A stretch of 64,000 nucleotides of DNA from Methanothrix soehngenii GP6 (GTDB lineage: Archaea > Halobacteriota > Methanosarcinia > Methanotrichales > Methanotrichaceae). The position numbers and the translations under genes were made by a program. How positions within the stretch are numbered: the stretch's first letter is position 1; every line of letters starts with the position of its first letter. Shown here piece by piece: positions 1 to 8,387 of this stretch. The notes below the pieces were generated by a model. That model made no database searches. It saw only the letters and a program-made list of their open reading frames with translations, and had not been told where the DNA came from. The stretch covers positions 2,170,001-2,234,000 of the forward strand of contig NC_015416.1 of NCBI RefSeq assembly GCF_000204415.1, in the 5' to 3' direction.

Positions 1-108
1 ATCAACTCCATGCATCCGCATTACCTCACCCAGATCGCCATAATGATTCACGGATCGCGGGTGGTAATTACCGAAAATTCTTGCTAAAATCGGTTGCATA
101 GGGTTCAT
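1..108 (-). CDS. N-terminal part of an unidentified protein (runs off left edge)
   Basis: An open frame starts at ATG 108-106 and runs leftward to the window edge, giving 36 codons that begin MNPMQPILARIFGNYHPRSV. A Shine-Dalgarno-like GAGGT lies about five bases before the ATG on the minus strand, which supports this start. The piece is too short to assign a family, and no membrane segment or metal motif is visible in it. Confidence 0.5.
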   Translation of the reverse strand, partial: MNPMQPILARIFGNYHPRSVNHYGDLGEVMRMHGVD

Positions 109-446
109 TTTGACCTCATGTGCCCATCATATCACCTGTTTGAACTTTTCTGTATATCACGTACGCGACCACATTCAGGATACCAATTCAATGATTCGAG
201 TACACGACCCGGTTTTGTTCTTCTTTCCGATGAACCAGTGATAGGTATACAAAGTCAATAGCTTCTGCACTACACAAGAAGAGACCTCAACCAAAAAGCT
301 TAAATGCATAACGATTTGTTTGGATTCTAAGGAGGGTAATCATTAATATAATTGCAGTAGCTTTGGCTGTATTCAACTATTAGCATGACAAGACAGCTTC
401 GTGAACCGCCATCCTATGACACATTTTAGCAATCGATTGATAAATA
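109..446. other. AT-rich intergenic region, no gene seen
   Basis: No convincing gene is present. There is a TATA-like stretch (CTTAAATGC) near 299-307 and, about 25 bases further on, a very good Shine-Dalgarno sequence AAGGAGGG at 330-337. It is followed only by a 13-codon ATT-initiated frame that ends at TAG near 382. This may be the promoter and leader of the coiled-coil gene that follows, or the remnant of a lost gene. Confidence 0.4.
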
Positions 447-947
447 TTGAAATTCTGGCAGGAGATGCAAAAATTGAATCTAAAGATTTTGATAGGCATA
501 ATAGCGGTTATTATTATCATAGATATTTTACAATATGCGTCATATCAAGGAGATTACAATAAAATGGATCAATTAAGCAGTGAGATCTCGCAGGATAAAC
601 AAGCCATTGCATCCTTAAATGAAACGATCTCCCTGGAAGAGAAAGAAATAGATCAAAGAAAAGCAGAGAGAGATAGCATAAAGGCTCAATTGGATGCTTG
701 GGAGATGCGAATGGACAAAATGACTCCTTCTGAATACAATCAAAATGTAGATCCATATAACGCTCTCGTTAGTCAATACAACTCTTTGCGTGACCCATAC
801 AATGAGTTAGTAAATAAGTACAATGCTGATATTGAAAAGTACAATCTGCAAAGAGATATTATAAATATAAAAATCGATGAATACAATGAATTGGCAAAAA
901 AACCACGACAATATTTGATTCCTATGCCGATTCCTCATCATAGATAA
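447..947 (+). CDS. Membrane-anchored coiled-coil protein with YN heptads
   Basis: Unrecognised protein of 166 residues (TTG start at 447; an ATG at 465 in the same frame is equally plausible). Residues about 13-30 form one very hydrophobic segment rich in isoleucine, probably a signal anchor. The rest is charged and helical. Residues about 35-85 look like a coiled coil. From about residue 101 a strict seven-residue pattern carries the dipeptide Tyr-Asn at the same heptad position (PYNALVS, QYNSLRD, PYNELVN, KYNADIE, KYNLQRD), skips one heptad, and returns as EYNELAK. The short C-terminus is Pro/His-rich. The topology suggests an extracytoplasmic or membrane-associated structural role, which is inference. 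No neighbour gives a functional hint. Confidence 0.6.
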   Translation: MKFWQEMQKLNLKILIGIIAVIIIIDILQYASYQGDYNKMDQLSSEISQDKQAIASLNETISLEEKEIDQRKAERDSIKAQLDAWEMRMDKMTPSEYNQNVDPYNALVSQYNSLRDPYNELVNKYNADIEKYNLQRDIINIKIDEYNELAKKPRQYLIPMPIPHHR

Positions 948-1282
948 CATGTCGCAATCTGATTTCTGATACAAAGATTATGATGGCATGCGTCATCGGT
1001 TAAGACCAGCATGCATAGAATTAGGCTTCCGAGCTTTTTGAGATCAATTTTTGCAGAAAAGGTTTGAGACCACAGAGTACTGATTTCAACAAATTCGAGT
1101 TTTTGGCTCAATAGCAAAATGTAAAATTAAGTATTAATATAGTATCAGAAAATCCTTAACCGATGCCGTATGATTATGATGGCCAATATGGGTGACCTTA
1201 ACCACCTTATGAAACTAATTAGAGACAACTACATAAAATTAGTCTCCAGTTAACGATTGTATAGGCTAAACAAGTACGCGCA
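948..1282. other. Intergenic region, no gene seen
   Basis: No open frame with a credible start was found. The sequence is AT-rich. GAGAC and GTCTC lie about 15 bases apart near 1222-1246 and could form a weak hairpin. Nothing else was supported. Confidence 0.4.
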
Positions 1283-1483
1283 TTGAAATTGAGTCTCTTT
1301 GATCTCAAATCAAGCGGAGCGGCAGATCCAGGTGAATTCTTTGGAGTCCAAGAGGGCTTTGATCTATCGAGCGCCTGCATTCTCAGGAGGATTTATGAGA
1401 CGATCTGCGCATTGGGAATGGCAACCCCTGAAATGATAGAGGTGGTGCTGCTTCTATACCGGAAAAAGGGAGGCTGGTGCTAA
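1283..1483 (+). CDS. Small hypothetical protein
   Basis: A 66-codon frame from a TTG start, with no ribosome binding site that decides it. The product ends in KKGGWC and has no recognisable domain. It lies in a poorly coding region next to mobile-element remnants, so it may be a chance frame or a fragment. Confidence 0.2.
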   Translation: MKLSLFDLKSSGAADPGEFFGVQEGFDLSSACILRRIYETICALGMATPEMIEVVLLLYRKKGGWC

Positions 1484-1611
1484 ACGAACCGGCAAAAGAA
1501 AAATCCGGCAATATCAATCATCTGGGCAGCTCGATGATCGCCTTCCCGCTCAGGTCCGGCTGCGCTCACTTATGCCGCTTCGGTGATATTCATAGTAAAT
1601 CACCAAGGAGA

Positions 1612-1632
1612 CCCACTCCCTTTAGGGGTGGG
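1612..1632 (+). repeat. Solitary IS605-like right-end hairpin
   Basis: CCCAC-T-CCC, loop TTTA, then GGG-GTGGG, followed by AGG. The layout resembles the right-end hairpin of the intact TnpB element at 55988-56009. No tnpB lies upstream here; 1484-1968 holds only short frames I do not trust. It is read as a leftover IS200/IS605-type end, by similarity of form only. Confidence 0.4.
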
Positions 1633-1937
1633 AGGAATTGGGTACATGTCCCAGTTTACTTTCACTCCACGCTGCAAATCTATTTAATATGTCAAATCCA
1701 CCTCCATATGTTGTTTTCTCAGACCACAAGACACTCTCCGGAGCCAACGGTTCGATGGGATGACTGAGAGACACACACAATAACTCAGATCGGAATAGGC
1801 AGCAATGCCTAAGCTGAAATGCATTTGAAGCTATGATCTGTTTACGGGCTGCCTCGACCACGAAATGGCTCGACCGATTTTGCAAGTCGGTGTCAACCAG
1901 CCTATTGTCTCGGAGCATTCAATCCTCCAGGGACAAG

Positions 1938-1959
1938 CCTCTCCCCTTCAGGGGAGGGG
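1938..1959 (+). repeat. Second solitary IS605-like end hairpin
   Basis: CC-T-CTCCCC, loop TTCA, then GGGGAG-G-GG, followed by TAGTTGAC. The hairpin at 57184-57205, read on the minus strand, is nearly the same sequence. It ends nine bases before the stop codon of the ABC ATPase gene that runs toward it, so it may now act as that operon's terminator. Confidence 0.45.
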
Positions 1960-1968
1960 TAGTTGACC

Positions 1969-2676
1969 TCACAGGCACTCTACAAATCCGCCGTTCTCTC
2001 TGCGCATCTCGCTCACTATCCTCCCGTCAACCAGCCGGAGGATTCGATCGGTTTTCTGAGCCATGTTCATATCATGTGTCACCAGGATGAAGGTCTGTTT
2101 TATCTCCCGGTTCAGCTTTCTCAGCAGCTCATAGACCATCTCCGAGCTCTTGGTGTCCAGGTTTCCAGTGGGCTCGTCGCCGATCACGATGGATGGCCTG
2201 TTAGCCAGGGCCCGGGCTACAGCCACTCTCTGGCTCTGGCCTCCCGACAGCTCGCTTGGTTTGTGGTTCAGCCGTTCCACGAGCCCCATCTCCCGCAATA
2301 GCTCCTCGCTCCTATGGCGAGCTGCTTTTTTGTCTTCCCCGGCAATGAGCTGAGGAATCATGACGTTCTCCAGCGCAGTGAACTCCGGCAAGAGATGATG
2401 ATACTGGAAGATGAATCCCAGTTCCTTGTTTCGAAGCCGGGACCTCTCCAGGGAGCTGGATTGCGACACTTCCCTGCCCTTCAGCCATATCTCGCCTCCC
2501 GATGGCTTATCCAGCAGCCCAAGCATGTTCAGCAGAGTGGACTTGCCGCTGCCGCTGGGACCGGTTATGGAGAGGAACTCCCCCTCCAGGATCGTCAGGT
2601 CGACATCGTCCAGAGCCAGCAACTCCACGCCGTTTCCGAAGACCTTTCTCAACTTATTGGCGACGATTATGTTCAT
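1969..2676 (-). CDS. ABC transporter ATP-binding protein (LolD/MacB type)
   Basis: The 235-residue product has a complete nucleotide-binding domain: Walker A GPSGSGKS (39-46), signature LSGGQ (143-147) and Walker B with DEP at 167-169. Length and sequence fit the LolD/MacB branch, which energises FtsX-like permeases acting on extracytoplasmic substrates. It is the last gene of a four-gene minus-strand operon, 31 bases after the second permease. The gene ends beside an IS605-like hairpin (1938-1959), but the protein is full length for the family. The substrate is unknown. Confidence 0.92.
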   Translation of the reverse strand: MNIIVANKLRKVFGNGVELLALDDVDLTILEGEFLSITGPSGSGKSTLLNMLGLLDKPSGGEIWLKGREVSQSSSLERSRLRNKELGFIFQYHHLLPEFTALENVMIPQLIAGEDKKAARHRSEELLREMGLVERLNHKPSELSGGQSQRVAVARALANRPSIVIGDEPTGNLDTKSSEMVYELLRKLNREIKQTFILVTHDMNMAQKTDRILRLVDGRIVSEMRRENGGFVECL

Positions 2677-2707
2677 GATATCATTCTCCTGAAAATTAAC
2701 ACTAAAT

Positions 2708-3868
2708 TTAAGCCGAGGCTATGGCCTCGACCGGATCCATTCGAGATGCCTTATAGGCAGGATACAGTCCCGCTGCCAGATCCACCATCATGGCAAAAGC
2801 TACGGCATAGGCGAAGATCTCGGGGCTTAAGAGGATGCTCATCCTGGAAGCGGCATAGACCTCAGCGGGGATCTCAATCGGAAATGCCTCGATCAGCTTG
2901 GCAGCTACATAAGCCAAAAGGCATCCCAGAGCGGCTGATGGAGGACCGAGGATCAGGCTCTCGGCCATAAAGATCTTGATTATAGATCCTCTGTTGGCAC
3001 CGATGGCCATGAGGATGCCAATTTCTCTGGTCCTGCGGGAGATGGTCATAATCATGGTGTTGACCACGCCAAATCCGGAGATGACGAATATGAGCAGGTA
3101 AAAGAGGTAAGTGAAAAACCTCTGTGTATCCAGGAGATTCAGGAGGTTCCGGCTCTTATCCTGCCAGCTCTGGGCCTTATAGAAACTGTCCCGGCTCAAC
3201 CCGGAAGCGATGGCTGGGGCCTCATAGAGATCTGATGTTTTAATCCCAATCTCAGAGACTACATCTCCTTCTCCCATCAGCCTCTGAGCAGTCTCCAGGG
3301 GAAGGTACACTAGCGACTCATCAGCTCCGGTTCCCGTCCGGATGTAGCCTGCTGGGGTTACCTTTAAAGACACTCCCTTGCGAACCAGGTAAAAACCATC
3401 CCCAGGCTTCAGCTTCAGATCTTCTGCCAGCTTGGCTCCAACGATGGCCGAATGCTTCTTGAAAGCCAGATCATTGAAATCGCCCCAGACCAGGTCGCTT
3501 TGCACACCCAGGAGAGGATCTTCAAGCAGCGGGTCGATGCCTATGATGGAGACTCCTTTCACCTGTTCTCTGTACTTGGCCGCAGCCATCCCCAAGAGCC
3601 TGGGCGAGACCGCCTCAACCCCGGAATAGCCCCAGATCACGCTTGAGAGCGTCTTGTAGAGGTGGATATAGTCTTCACCCTCCTTCGGCTCAACCGTCAG
3701 GTAGGGGCTGTTCTCCACTGTGCTGCTGATGATCTCCTCCCTGTAACTCTCCATGAGCCCCATCATAGCTGCTATAACCATCACAGCCAGGGCCACAGCG
3801 AGGACGGGGAAGAGCACCATCCTGGGGCTGGCTGTGATATGCCTCCAGGCAATGATAAGCTCAAACAT
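2708..3868 (-). CDS. ABC transporter permease, FtsX/MacB type
   Basis: A 386-residue permease with one N-terminal membrane helix (about 15-40), a large extracytoplasmic MacB-PCD-like domain (about 45-245), and three C-terminal helices of the FtsX domain (about 255-380). It contains the family's typical stretch TREIGILMAIGA. It starts two bases after the stop of the paralogous permease at 3871-5037. The two presumably form a heterodimer with the ATPase at 1969-2676. This class drives mechanical work on lipoproteins, lipids or surface proteins rather than classic channel transport (family knowledge). The substrate cannot be told. Confidence 0.9.
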   Translation of the reverse strand: MFELIIAWRHITASPRMVLFPVLAVALAVMVIAAMMGLMESYREEIISSTVENSPYLTVEPKEGEDYIHLYKTLSSVIWGYSGVEAVSPRLLGMAAAKYREQVKGVSIIGIDPLLEDPLLGVQSDLVWGDFNDLAFKKHSAIVGAKLAEDLKLKPGDGFYLVRKGVSLKVTPAGYIRTGTGADESLVYLPLETAQRLMGEGDVVSEIGIKTSDLYEAPAIASGLSRDSFYKAQSWQDKSRNLLNLLDTQRFFTYLFYLLIFVISGFGVVNTMIMTISRRTREIGILMAIGANRGSIIKIFMAESLILGPPSAALGCLLAYVAAKLIEAFPIEIPAEVYAASRMSILLSPEIFAYAVAFAMMVDLAAGLYPAYKASRMDPVEAIASA

Positions 3869-3870
3869 CT

Positions 3871-5037
3871 CTATCCCCTCAGGGACTCTACCGGGTCCAG
3901 CTTCGAGGCTATATGTGCAGGATAGATCCCGGCCGCAAGGCTCAGAATCAGCGCTATTAATGAGAGCGTGACCATATCCTGATAGGAGAGGATTACGGGC
4001 AGATCGACCATGCCGCCGGTGGGCATCTCGATCTGAAGGCTTCGAAGCCTGATGGCTAAAACGAGGCTCATGGCGCAGCCAAGCAAGGCCCCCATGAGGC
4101 CGAGAAGGCCGCTCTCCAGGAGGAAGATCTTCCTGATATGAGAGCTATCAGCCCCTGCTGCCATCAGCATCCCTATCTCCCGTGTCTTTTCAAGGACCAG
4201 CATATTCATGATGCTGGCTATTCCGAAGGTGGCGATGACCATGATCAAAAGCAGGGTGATCATGTTAGAGGCCTTCTCATAGGCCAGGCTTTCCACGATT
4301 TCAGGATTGGATTCCTGCCATACCTGGACCTCGTACCTATCCGAAGAGATCTGCCCAGCCACGGCTTGGGCTTGGTCGATGTCATTCAGTTTGATATCGA
4401 TTTGGGTCACTACATTCCCTTCGTTCAAAAACACCTGAGCAGTCTCCAGGGATACGTAGGATGTCTTCTCATCGACGGAGGCATAACCAGTATCGAAGAT
4501 CCCCGATACTGTGAGGTTGAGGTCCCTGGCATCGGGAAAGTCAGCGTGCACCGTATCTCCCAGCTTCATGTCGAGCTTCTCTGCCAAAGATCTGCCCAGG
4601 AGGATCTTTTTTCCTCCAATGATGGAGTTCAGGTCTCCCTGCACCATGCTCTCACTTATCTTGCTGATCTTATCGGCCTCGAAAGGCAGAACTCCAAGCA
4701 TTGCAGCATTTGCGACCTTGTCTTCGTGGGTGAAGGTCGCGGTGGCCGCCAGGACCGGTGAGACCCCTACTACCCCCTCCAGGCCCCAGACGCCATCTAT
4801 GACATTCTGATAGAGGTTGAGGTAGTTCTCTCCGTCTATGGGCTTGATGATTATATGAGGGAGGCTCTTGAATACTATATCCAGCATGTAATCGGAGAAG
4901 CCGTTTTGAACTGCTATGATCAGGAGGGATACGGCCACCGCCATTCCAACAGCTGTTATGGCCAGAGCTGCTTGCCGCTTGCGGTAAGTTATATGTCTCA
5001 TGGCCACGAAGATCTCGAATGAAGAGAAGGCCAGCAT
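3871..5037 (-). CDS. ABC transporter permease, FtsX/MacB type (paralogue)
   Basis: A 388-residue paralogue of the next gene with the same architecture: N-terminal helix, extracytoplasmic domain of about 200 residues, and three FtsX-domain helices with KTREIGMLMAAGA. Its ATG is one base from the stop of the surface-protein gene upstream, so the four genes are almost certainly co-transcribed and translationally coupled. Two unequal permeases suggest an asymmetric transporter. Confidence 0.9.
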   Translation of the reverse strand: MLAFSSFEIFVAMRHITYRKRQAALAITAVGMAVAVSLLIIAVQNGFSDYMLDIVFKSLPHIIIKPIDGENYLNLYQNVIDGVWGLEGVVGVSPVLAATATFTHEDKVANAAMLGVLPFEADKISKISESMVQGDLNSIIGGKKILLGRSLAEKLDMKLGDTVHADFPDARDLNLTVSGIFDTGYASVDEKTSYVSLETAQVFLNEGNVVTQIDIKLNDIDQAQAVAGQISSDRYEVQVWQESNPEIVESLAYEKASNMITLLLIMVIATFGIASIMNMLVLEKTREIGMLMAAGADSSHIRKIFLLESGLLGLMGALLGCAMSLVLAIRLRSLQIEMPTGGMVDLPVILSYQDMVTLSLIALILSLAAGIYPAHIASKLDPVESLRG

Positions 5038-5038
5038 C

Positions 5039-6073
5039 TCAGCGCCTCCCGCGGATTACATAAATGATCCCTGCAAAAGCGACCAGGCCAAGCAGGCCTA
5101 AGATCATGCTCGAGGATGAGTCTTTGGGCGTTTCTGTCTTGACGGCGGTCAGATTAGTCCTGGCCTTTGCCTCGATCACCCTCTCAGTAAAGTCTATCAG
5201 ATCTCCTTCTGTACCCAAGAGCTGGATTTTCAGCTGGTATATCCCGGGGTTCAGGGTCTTGTTCCAGGATACTTCAATCGTCTCGTCATCTCCTTTGAGA
5301 AGAACGGGGGTCTTCTTCTCCAGAGTAGCGAGGGACCTTTCATCCTGCGAGAGGAGGAACCTCAGGAAACCGTGAAAGGGAGTCATGGATTTCCCCAGAA
5401 TCGTGGCGCTGGCACCTGTCTCGTCCTCATAAGTGTCGGTAATCCTCGCATCCTACCGGGCCAGAAAGGAGCTCATGAAGGCTCGGGTCTGACCGGTCTC
5501 CTTTTCTACGATCTTAATCCGACCCGAGTATTGCTCGCCCCTCACAAGAAGCTGCTTCCAGTCAAAATCGATATTGCGAATGCCGTCTGATATGGAAACG
5601 GGGCTTTCGCGAGCGACATATAGGGCTTTTCCATCTTTAATGAGCATGTGATAGATATCCACTATCGCCAGGTCCGGAGAATAGATCAGAAGATGAACCC
5701 CGCTGCTGTCTGCTTGATAGTCCCTTACATCGAACTTCACCGGAACCCGCCCACCATGGTGAAAGTCAATGCTCTTCTCTGATAGGAGAGATCCATTCCG
5801 GAAAAGCGTCGCCCGGGCGCTGTAGGATCCCTCCGTCGAGGGCATTTTGTCCCATCTCGCTACCCAGGTTCCCGGACCGTCCAGAGCTAGGGTCCTGGAC
5901 TGCAATACCTTCCCTGAGGAGAAGAGCTCTAGCTTGAGCAGATCGCCCGCTCCTGTTCCAGCAACAGTCACATCGCAGGACTGGAGGTCGGAGTAGAGGT
6001 CAACGACCTCCTGGCCTAAAGCGGGCAAAAGGAGAAGGCTTGAAGCCATGAGGAGAAAGAATACACACTTCAT
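5039..6073 (-). pseudogene. Secreted, C-terminally anchored protein with one in-frame amber codon
   Basis: Reading from ATG 6073 gives a signal peptide (MKCVFFLLMASSLLLLPALG), then a beta-rich extracytoplasmic region. At codon 207 a TAG (positions 5455-5453) follows FMSSFLAR. The same frame stays open past it as DARITDTYEDETGASATILG and continues to 5039, ending in a membrane anchor (SSSSMILGLLGLVAFAGIIY) and RGRR. Ignoring the TAG, the product would be 344 residues, a sensible exporter partner protein. It is the first gene of the ABC operon. The TAG may be a nonsense mutation, a sequencing error or read through. The downstream half alone would need an internal start (ATG 5386) and would lack a signal peptide. 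Confidence 0.75.
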
Positions 6074-6159
6074 GGCCGTTATAGAATCTACCTGGCGGAT
6101 AATTAGCTTGTGCCGTTCATGTGGGGTACTTTTTATACCTGGTAGAGAATCAAGTCTTT

Positions 6160-6810
6160 ATGAGAAAGGCGACAGTGGAGTTAGTCCCGCAACCTTTTTT
6201 GAAGGATTTGCTGCATGATTATTTTGAGAAGATAGAATACGCCGAAATCTTGCAGATGATCCGCCTCGATTTTGATAGAGACATCAAGACGGCTATAGTC
6301 AGGTGTATTATGAGGGATGGATACTCCCCGGAAGACCTGCCCTATCCGCCAGGCATTGAAGTAATGGATGTCCTGAAGGTTGACGGGAAAGAGGCCATAT
6401 GTCTGATGAGGGGAGGTGTGCCAGATGAGTTAAGGCTTATGTTTAAAGAGTTTGACCTGGAACTGATCTGGGATCTGCCCACCTATTTCACCTCCGAGAA
6501 GCTCGTCTACACTGTCATAGGCGACCAGCCGAACCTGAAGAGATTCTTCGAGAGGATAAGATTTTTGGGAGAAATTAAAAGCATCAGCTGCCAGAGGGCA
6601 AGCTATCAGCATTATGATGTCTTATCCTGCCTTACCAACAGGCAACGAGATATCCTCATCAAGGCCAAGAAGGGCGGCTACTATGATTACCCCAGGCGGA
6701 TCAACGCAGACCAGCTCGCAGAGAGGCTGGGGATCGGCAAGTCTGCGACCGTAGAGCACCTGCGCAAGGCTGAAGGGCGAATCATATCGCACATCTTTTC
6801 CGGATACTGA
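6160..6810 (+). CDS. Bat-type (bacterio-opsin activator) HTH regulator
   Basis: About 216 residues from ATG 6160; a GTG at 6121 in frame would add 13. The C-terminal 55 residues match the HTH_10 domain of archaeal Bat-like regulators: LTNRQRDILIKAKKGGYYDY, then an ADQLAERLGIGKSATVEHLR helix-turn-helix. The N-terminal 150 residues are a sensor-like domain typical of the family, with no recognisable cofactor site. It is divergent from the ABC exporter operon starting at 6073, so it is a candidate regulator of it (inference from position). The start choice is uncertain because neither codon has a strong ribosome binding site. Confidence 0.85.
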   Translation: MRKATVELVPQPFLKDLLHDYFEKIEYAEILQMIRLDFDRDIKTAIVRCIMRDGYSPEDLPYPPGIEVMDVLKVDGKEAICLMRGGVPDELRLMFKEFDLELIWDLPTYFTSEKLVYTVIGDQPNLKRFFERIRFLGEIKSISCQRASYQHYDVLSCLTNRQRDILIKAKKGGYYDYPRRINADQLAERLGIGKSATVEHLRKAEGRIISHIFSGY

Positions 6811-6883
6811 AACGAAGGTGATTTATCGACAGCGTATTGCCATAACAGTTTTGATCTTCTAGATCGCATAGCGTCATGATCGG

Positions 6884-7230
6884 TCACAGAGTAGAAGATG
6901 TCGCAGGAGTTTTGGTATGCGGTCTTCGTCTCAGGCAGACCACGCACCAAATCACGAGTGCGACGTGAAGCAATAAACGAAGGCACTATTATACAGCAGC
7001 ATAGCTATAATCAGTCCCCTCGCAGCCACGCTATAAACATCGTTTCGAGCCAGCCAATATGCAGCGCTAAGGGAAAGCAGCGCCACCCCAGCTCCACGAG
7101 CAATGCTAAACGCCACCGGCGTATCTGGGGGCGCACCCAGTAGCATAAAAATCGATGCCGAAGGCAGCAGCACCAAGGCTGCCCCAGCCATTCCTTCAAG
7201 AATTGCCGATACGATCAGAAGACGTCTCAT
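6884..7230 (-). pseudogene. Decayed small membrane protein (internal deletion plus frameshift)
   Basis: From ATG 7230 the frame reads as a small polytopic membrane protein (MRRLLIVSAILEGMAGAALV, then VAARGLIIAMLLYN) and then runs into a stop at 6952. In another frame the sequence resumes as LLHVALVIWCVVCLRRRP and runs to a TGA at 6884. This looks like the last helix and basic tail of the same protein. About 25 residues between the two parts seem to be missing, judged from the usual four-helix layout of such proteins (recalled, not searched). It is therefore a frameshifted, internally deleted gene. Confidence 0.6.
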
Positions 7231-7323
7231 ATAGCTGATTTCTAATCCCGCCCTCGCATTTATTCGCCGCAGCGAACGCATTTTCATTGCCATCAACGTG
7301 GAAATCCGGCAATCCGCAATAAT

Positions 7324-7569
7324 TCAGTTGAGGACTCCGTTTACCGGAGCCAGATAGCTTATTCGGCTCCCGTCAGGGCTGATCTTGACGCTGGTCTTGT
7401 CCGGGTTGCCGAACAGTATCTGACGGGGGATTAAAGAGCCGTCTTCGCCAAGGGGGCTGGGACTGGAATATCCATATCTGGATAACAGAATGAGCATGGA
7501 AATCAGCAGCAATAATCCTGAAAGCTTTTTGATATGATCGCTAAAACTATGATCTCGGCTTCGTCTCAC
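7324..7569 (-). pseudogene. N-terminal fragment of an S9-type peptidase
   Basis: The 81-residue frame has a membrane/signal segment (LSGLLLLISMLILLS), then LFGNPDKTSVKISPDGSRIS and YLAPVNGVLN. The ISPDG-R-xYLAPVxGVLN pattern is the start of the beta-propeller of dipeptidyl-aminopeptidase-type S9 enzymes. The frame stops just where the propeller would continue, and no catalytic domain follows. Its start overlaps the end of the Xre gene by four bases, so it was probably once the third gene of that operon. Confidence 0.6.
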
Positions 7570-7778
7570 TTCAGATCCTCCTCCTCGAAAATGAATATCT
7601 CATCGATGCTGGCCTGCAGAGCCAGGGCGATCTTGCAGGCGAGCTTCAGCGATGGATTGTATTTGCCCTTCTCCAAGAAGAGAATCGTCTCCCGCCGCAC
7701 TCCTACCATTCGGGCCAGCTCCTCCTGGGTGAGCCCGTGTCTGGCCCTCAGCTCTTTGATGTGCGTTCTCAGGACCAA
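7566..7778 (-). CDS. Xre-family HTH regulator
   Basis: A 70-residue cro/CI-type regulator made almost entirely of one HTH domain ([20 protein letters not shown], then [16 protein letters not shown]). It overlaps the preceding DUF2178-like gene by ten bases. Small Xre proteins beside four-helix DUF2178 membrane proteins are a common archaeal and bacterial pair; this regulator probably controls its own operon. Confident as a gene; the target is inference. Confidence 0.88.
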   Translation of the reverse strand: MVLRTHIKELRARHGLTQEELARMVGVRRETILFLEKGKYNPSLKLACKIALALQASIDEIFIFEEEDLK

Positions 7779-8152
7779 TCCACATCGCCCCGGCGGTGAA
7801 GAACGGCGAGCGAGACGATGGCGCTGCCGGTCATAATGTAAATGGTGATCGATAAGGCCGTGATAGCATCAATAGAGATGAATCCCATGATTGTGGCACA
7901 GAAAATGATCAGGACTATAATTATGCTCACCAACCAAGAATAGGCCAGGCCGAAGGCCCTGATCTTATTCGTCCTTTCGTCCTTTTCCGGCTCATTACCT
8001 CTCTGCCATCGCCGGACAGCGGTCGTGGCCAGTGCGGCTACCCCTCCTGCCACCAGGAAGAATGCATCGTATCCCGCTTGAGTTAAAAGTACTCCCGCAA
8101 AGATCAATGCCGCTCCGAGCAGCATGCCTGCTGAAAATCTATCTATTCTCAT
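7769..8152 (-). CDS. DUF2178-like four-helix membrane protein
   Basis: A 127-residue protein with two N-terminal helices (about 8-42), a charged linker with [18 protein letters not shown] (about 50-68), and two C-terminal helices (about 70-117). The DER(T/S)xKIRxxG linker with flanking helix pairs is characteristic of DUF2178-like proteins, which have no defined function. It is the first gene of an operon with the Xre regulator. Confidence 0.8.
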   Translation of the reverse strand: MRIDRFSAGMLLGAALIFAGVLLTQAGYDAFFLVAGGVAALATTAVRRWQRGNEPEKDERTNKIRAFGLAYSWLVSIIIVLIIFCATIMGFISIDAITALSITIYIMTGSAIVSLAVLHRRGDVDWS

Positions 8153-8257
8153 GATTACCTCTTCTGTCCGTTAGGCGATGGCCTCGGTCATCGGCCATCC
8201 TTCCTGATGGACTGTAGCGTTTCTCTGTCTGTATGTTAGGTATTTATCACATAGGGT

Positions 8258-8266
8258 ATTTAAATG
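8258..8266 (-). promoter_or_regulatory. TATA box for the DUF2178/Xre operon
   Basis: On the minus strand the sequence reads ATTTAAATACC, a good archaeal TATA element. It lies about 106 bases before the ATG at 8152, which predicts a leader of roughly 80 bases. No competing TATA element was seen closer to the gene. Confidence 0.4.
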
Positions 8267-8387
8267 TTTTGTATTTCTAACATCATAAACGAGTGGGTGA
8301 GCATATCCGCTGCGCCGGATTCAATTAACTCAAAATCATTTGCCATAAAACGAAAGCCAGAGCGAACTCGATCTTGGAGTGAGCACA

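Noticed and set aside
343-384. Thirteen-codon frame with ATT start after a perfect AAGGAGGG
   Set aside because: ATT starts are very rare and the peptide is too short to support; recorded only in the note on the intergenic region.
1477-1918. Overlapping frames on both strands (96 and 98 codons)
   Set aside because: They contain IS605-like hairpin sequence, lack good starts and show no domain; more likely chance frames over element remnants.
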